Shown here piece by piece: positions 40,596 to 44,345 of a DNA stretch of 44,345 nt. A program made the position numbers and the translations under genes. Below the pieces are notes generated by a model. The model saw nothing but the letters and a program-made list of their open reading frames with translations. It did not search any database and had not been told where the DNA came from. The number at the start of each line of letters is the position of its first letter. Within the stretch, counting starts at the first letter, position 1. The DNA comes from CADDZO01 sp035294145 (GTDB taxonomy: Bacteria; Chloroflexota; Dormibacteria; Dormibacterales; Dormibacteraceae), in assembly GCA_035294145.1 (NCBI GenBank), contig DATGLL010000281.1, positions 1 through 44,345 of the forward strand, given 5' to 3'.

Positions 40596-42184
40596 GGTCC
40601 CATCCCCAGGAACCTGCTCATCTGGGGAGAGAGCCGGGCGCTTCCCCCACCACGTTCAAGCACCAGCGCCAGCCCTCGGGAGCAGGCCACGCCATAGCCG
40701 TTGGCCAGGGCTTGGAGCACGGCCTGCCGTGTCTGGGCCTTCACCGTGTCGTTGGGCTCCGTGGCCGGGTCGATGGCCAGGTAGCGAGCGTTCGCGGCAG
40801 GGGGGAGGATGAAGATAGAGCGCCGGCTGGCGAGATGCGGGACCAGGTAGTAGCTGGCATCGACGCTGGCCTGGGGCGGGATGACCTGCAGGCACGAGTC
40901 GAGCTGCAACGACTGCGTGGCCGTCAGGTAGGACGGGAAGTCCCGAAAGGGCTGGACACCGGCGAAGGTGACGAAGACCGTCGCCAGCAGCGTCATTCCG
41001 GCCAGGCCCATCGGCAGCCACTCGGCAGGGACCCAGATCTGCCAGCCTCGAGGAGCGTCCTGAGCGCCGAGGCGGGACGAGAGCCGCCGGAGGTGTGCCC
41101 GCAACCGGGCGAGGACCTCGACCGTGGCAAACGCCATCGGCGGCATCAGGATCATGGAGTACTGGAACCTCGGGGTCCAGGTGTTGACGTCCGAGGACCA
41201 AAAGCGCTCCACCAGCGAGGGCAGGGCGACGAGCGAGATCGGCGAGCCCAACGGCAGGAAGAGCCAAGAACCGAGCAGGGCGAACAGCGTCTTCGTCTTC
41301 TCAAGGGGGGTGAAGAAGAGGAGGACCGCCTGGGTGGGGTGCGTGACCACGTGCAACGCCGCGCTGATGGGGCCCGGACCAAGCGCAGGGTAGACCCAGT
41401 GGCGGTAGCCAGCCGGCGAGAGGGCTGGGATGACGACGTACATGACGAGAAGGAACCAAGCGGCCGAGATGCCGCCCATGGTCAGGGCTAGCCGCCAACG
41501 CCGCTGGAAGATGCCCACGTAGACGGCAAGGCCCAGAAAGGTGAGCGCCACGTCCTCCCGGGTCAGAAGTCCCACCGCGACCATTGGCCACAGGAGACGG
41601 TCCTTCCTCGCCATGACGGCGTACAAGGCGAAGGCCAGGGCAGGCACGGCGAAGGCACCATGGTGGAAGTCGAAGGCCACCGCCGACAGCATGCCCCAGA
41701 AGAGCAAGGAGGTGGCCTGGATGACCAGGGCAGGCAACGGCCCCAGACGGTCACGCGCCCAGGCAAAAACCGGCAGGCTGGCGGCGGCGAGCAGGAAGGA
41801 CTGGACCAGCAGGAGCATCCGGGGGTCGTTCCAGACCCAGAACAGGGGGCCCAGCACCATCAGGATGGGATCGAAATGGTCACCAAGGTCGTTCGGGACC
41901 CCGAGCACGGTGTTGGGGATGATCTCGAAGTGGCTGTAGCCCCAGATCGCCTGGTCCTGAATGCCCAGGTCGAAGGCCGTGCTGCCGAAGCGATCGAACC
42001 GGTAGATCTCGGCCGCGGAGTAGGCGGCAACGGCCACCAGGGCGAGCACGAAGGGAGCCAAGCGCAGCGTGCCCCACGGTCGCCCCTGGAACTCCGGCCT
42101 ACGGCCACCGCTCTCAGCCATGGTCGGCTCAGGAACGCCCTCCGCAGTCGCAGGTTCGGCGATGGAGGTCTCCCTGTTGATCAT
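40592..42184 (-). CDS. DUF2079 polytopic membrane protein (GT-C-like)
   Basis: This 530-aa integral membrane protein of the DUF2079 family has about 10-12 helices and a final soluble domain of about 120 residues. Family features are AYSAAEIYRFDRFGSTAFDLG with Asp in the first outer loop, GDHFDPILMVLGPLF and FDFHHGAFAVPALAFALY. The Asp-containing first loop and topology resemble GT-C glycosyltransferases using polyprenyl-phosphate sugars, but activity is not established for the family. It starts 3 nt after the stop of the preceding GT-C gene and overlaps the GT2 gene. All three are one operon. Confidence 0.88.
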   Translation of the reverse strand: MINRETSIAEPATAEGVPEPTMAESGGRRPEFQGRPWGTLRLAPFVLALVAVAAYSAAEIYRFDRFGSTAFDLGIQDQAIWGYSHFEIIPNTVLGVPNDLGDHFDPILMVLGPLFWVWNDPRMLLLVQSFLLAAASLPVFAWARDRLGPLPALVIQATSLLFWGMLSAVAFDFHHGAFAVPALAFALYAVMARKDRLLWPMVAVGLLTREDVALTFLGLAVYVGIFQRRWRLALTMGGISAAWFLLVMYVVIPALSPAGYRHWVYPALGPGPISAALHVVTHPTQAVLLFFTPLEKTKTLFALLGSWLFLPLGSPISLVALPSLVERFWSSDVNTWTPRFQYSMILMPPMAFATVEVLARLRAHLRRLSSRLGAQDAPRGWQIWVPAEWLPMGLAGMTLLATVFVTFAGVQPFRDFPSYLTATQSLQLDSCLQVIPPQASVDASYYLVPHLASRRSIFILPPAANARYLAIDPATEPNDTVKAQTRQAVLQALANGYGVACSRGLALVLERGGGSARLSPQMSRFLGMGP

Positions 42185-42187
42185 CCC

Positions 42188-43756
42188 TCAGCATGCCTCC
42201 GGGGCCGTGGCCGGCAGATGGAGCCCTCGCCGTACGTAGACGAGGTCGGGATAGCTGGCCAGAGCCAGCTGGTATTGCTGATCGAGCAACCCCTGGATCG
42301 AGGGCCACTGCGCCATCGCATCGACCGCCACCACGATCACCGTCGGGTGCAGAGCTCTCACCTGGTTGGTGACCGCCTGGTCTGAACCGCCGCTCAGCAC
42401 CACGTCGTTGTAGATCGGGGCTGTGGGCAGCTGGACCGGCATCCCGGCCAGCAGGTAGGGCCACGCATCCGAGGACCAGACCACCGCGCAGGCCCCCTCC
42501 AGCCCTTGGGCACGCAACCACCCCGCCACCTCCCGATCAGCGAGGACACGGTCGTCGAGGCCAACCAGCCACTCCGACTGGGGCGGCTGCCCGCTGCTCA
42601 CCGCTTTCCAGTACCAAATGCCGTAATTGAACACCGCTTTCTGGTTCACGCCGCTGACCCCCGCCAGCAGGGCCACCAGGGCCATCCCGCCCACCAGGGG
42701 CACGATATGGGACGGCAGACGCCAGGGGGGGATCGGCACCGAGGCCAGGGCCAGGATCGACGGCGCCAGGGCCGGGGTCAGGAAGTGAGGATAGGGTCGA
42801 TGCGCGATCGCGGCCACGCCGAGATCCGCTGCTGCCCACACCCAGACCGCCCAGGTGGAGCTGGGCGATCGCCGGGAGATCACGGCGCCCACCAGCACGG
42901 CCAAGGCCGCGGCCAGGCAGAGGGCATCTCCGAGGGCTCCTGGGGAGCTGGCTGCCGCATAGTCCACATAGAAACCAGCGAGGGAGAAGCGTACGGTGCT
43001 AGCTCCCGCGATCGCCACCGACGGCAGCAGCCAGGCCATCGTCACCGCCAGGACGGCAACGAGGTAGAGGCCGAGCAGGCGCCAGGACACCCTCGGGCTG
43101 AGGAGCAGGACCAGGGCCAGGGCCAGGGCGTCTGCCAGCTCCGTCTGCTGATATGCTCCGGCGATCCCGACCAACGCGCCAGCGGCCGGCGCCCATGCCC
43201 ATCGCCACCAGACCGAGTGGCGAGGCATGGTCAGGCCGCCCACAACCAGGGCACCGGCCCAGGTGGCCGGCCCGACGAGCAGGCTCTCCGGCACCGCGAC
43301 CTCAGCCTCGAACCAGGGCAGACCAATGGCGAACGCGAAAGCCGTGGTGGCCAGGCCAGCCCGCAGCGGGTCGAGGAACCGTCCTGCCATCCAGGCCACG
43401 GCCAGGAGCGCAGCCAGGCCGCTGACGAAGGTCAGGAGATGGAGGCCAGCCTCGCTGAGGCCGAACAGCCTCAGGGCCAGCGCCACGGTCCAGATCTGGA
43501 GGGGGGGCTTGTTCGTCCAGGCCTGGGAGTAGAGGTCCAGGCCATGCAACACCATGCGGGCCACGGTCGCATAGCCCGCCTCATCCGTGTACCAGTGGGG
43601 CTCGTAGAAGGACGGGAGCCGGCAGACCACGAAAAGGCCAAGCGCCGGCCAGAGCCAGCGCGGCGGGCGATGGCGAGCCTCGCTTCGGATCGGTTCTGAG
43701 AGCTCCGCCTCAAGGGGGGCGCAGGCGGGGAGAGCGCTCACCTCGACCGACGCCAT
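42188..43756 (-). CDS. ArnT/PMT-like (GT-C) membrane glycosyltransferase
   Basis: This 522-aa membrane protein of the GT39/GT83-like superfamily transfers sugars from polyprenyl-phosphate donors outside the cytoplasmic membrane. The first outer loop has the expected acidic pair in EPHWYTDEAGYATVARMVLH and the NKPPLQIW motif that follows in PMT_2 proteins. About 10 helices follow, then a C-terminal outer domain from about residue 400. The start is taken as ATG 43756; the frame is open to a GTG at 43882 and a GTG at 43741 is also possible, and none has a clear ribosome-binding site. It is first gene of the three-gene glycosyltransferase operon. The acceptor is unknown. Confidence 0.85.
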   Translation of the reverse strand: MASVEVSALPACAPLEAELSEPIRSEARHRPPRWLWPALGLFVVCRLPSFYEPHWYTDEAGYATVARMVLHGLDLYSQAWTNKPPLQIWTVALALRLFGLSEAGLHLLTFVSGLAALLAVAWMAGRFLDPLRAGLATTAFAFAIGLPWFEAEVAVPESLLVGPATWAGALVVGGLTMPRHSVWWRWAWAPAAGALVGIAGAYQQTELADALALALVLLLSPRVSWRLLGLYLVAVLAVTMAWLLPSVAIAGASTVRFSLAGFYVDYAAASSPGALGDALCLAAALAVLVGAVISRRSPSSTWAVWVWAAADLGVAAIAHRPYPHFLTPALAPSILALASVPIPPWRLPSHIVPLVGGMALVALLAGVSGVNQKAVFNYGIWYWKAVSSGQPPQSEWLVGLDDRVLADREVAGWLRAQGLEGACAVVWSSDAWPYLLAGMPVQLPTAPIYNDVVLSGGSDQAVTNQVRALHPTVIVVAVDAMAQWPSIQGLLDQQYQLALASYPDLVYVRRGLHLPATAPEAC

Positions 43757-43882
43757 CCAGCTGAGCGCCCCCCCACGACCCGGCGATCGCACAGGGACGC
43801 CGCGAGGGATGGCACCGGCAAGATGGGAGCAGCACAGACGGCCACGACCAACATCTATCGCAGAGGTACCGCACGTCGCCAC

Positions 43883-44345
43883 GGTAGGTCGCCCGACGAG
43901 TTCAACTCTTTGTAATTACGGCTATCCAGCGAGATCATGCTCGTGGTCAGGCCGCGCCCCGCCGAGGTGGGCGGTCCGAGCGTCAGCCCCGCCTGACGGT
44001 CGCGTTGGAGCCTCGCCGGGCGCCAGTGCCCCCTGGTGGGGGCCGAAAGTTGCCTCCCTCCCGCCCCCCAGAGGTGCCGGAGGTTGGAAGGCTGAGCCGG
44101 GATCCAAGGCCTGCACCGCCCGGAGGGGATGCCGATCAAGGGGATCGCGGAGCGGATCGGCTGGAGGGTGTCCGAGAAGCACGGGCCGGGGCAGCCCCCT
44201 GGGAAGGGGGCCGGCTTCGGCATGGGAGGTGACGATGACGCCCGGCCGACCTGGATCCCCCACCGCCCTCTCCGATGCCGAGCGGGAGCCAAGCCAGCCC
44301 TCGATCCCACCCCTGAACCCGGGAGGCCGGCTCTGCACCCGCGGC
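43883..44345. other. Terminal region, no gene recognised
   Basis: About 460 bp at the end of the window. An AT-richer patch at 43900-43927 (ATTACAAAGAGTTGAAC on the minus strand) may belong to the promoter of the glycosyltransferase operon. No complete or partial gene is recognisable on either strand. Confidence 0.4.

Noticed and set aside
43741..43886. TACCGT-N6-GTG (43874) as another coupled mini-ORF for the GT-C gene
   Set aside because: The frame runs past all plausible GT-C starts and its stop overlaps none of them, so coupling is not supported.
1..44345. tRNA, rRNA or CRISPR array
   Set aside because: No T-arm-like sequence with matching acceptor stem, no rRNA-like segment and no regularly spaced repeat was noticed by eye on either strand. 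A tRNAscan or Infernal search would be decisive.

Overview
This is a GC-rich stretch of bacterial chromosome (clearly well above half G+C; not computed). It carries about 30 protein genes with clear family assignments, at a fairly low coding density. The taxon cannot be fixed from the window. A high-GC Terrabacteria-type organism (Actinobacteriota, or a Chloroflexota/Dormibacterota relative) is the best guess. The reasons are the many apparently leaderless promoters, a CtaG cytochrome-oxidase assembly factor, an aerobic form I CO dehydrogenase and the hopanoid-associated HpnB. No rRNA, tRNA, CRISPR array or intact mobile element was recognised.

Layout. 112-6756: CaiB-type CoA transferase, LysM/CHAP cell-wall hydrolase, an OmpR-type response regulator with its histidine kinase, a possible small transcript ending in a strong intrinsic terminator, and signal peptidase I. 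6936-9745: TlpA-like thioredoxin, small membrane protein, PfpI/DJ-1 protein. 9822-18089: GPH-like MFS transporter divergent from a TPP lyase/decarboxylase and zinc dehydrogenase pair, then PlsY, a quinone-oxidoreductase-like protein and a second zinc dehydrogenase. 18756-23696: PfkB sugar kinase with HpnB glycosyltransferase, a divergent two-gene membrane unit, and a UvrD/PcrA helicase. 23802-25972: a decayed aldo/keto reductase, a perfect 34-bp palindrome, and a GAF-LuxR regulator. 26330-30972: ABC-2 exporter, a small hypothetical protein, CtaG, a transposase-like remnant and a DUF72 protein. 31325-36821: coxM-coxS-coxL-coxF-mocA, an aerobic CO dehydrogenase operon; CoxL has the form I active-site signature. 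37394-43756: an epimerase and a UDP-sulfoquinovose synthase on the plus strand, facing a three-gene minus-strand glycosyltransferase unit. The last 0.5 kb looks empty.

How it fits together. CO dehydrogenase would feed electrons to an aerobic chain whose terminal oxidase needs CtaG. PlsY, HpnB and UDP-sulfoquinovose synthase all point to membrane-lipid and cell-envelope chemistry, as do the GT2 and GT-C enzymes, LysM/CHAP and signal peptidase.

The most unusual pattern is in the gene starts. At least eight start codons lie exactly 6 or 7 nt after a TAnnnT hexamer, which implies leaderless mRNAs. In five places such a promoter drives a short upstream ORF of 9-58 codons. Its stop codon overlaps the start codon of a recognisable gene (ATGA or TGATG): thioredoxin, plsY, a membrane protein, ctaG and the epimerase. 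This looks like a recurring device in which a leaderless mini-ORF hands ribosomes to the main gene.
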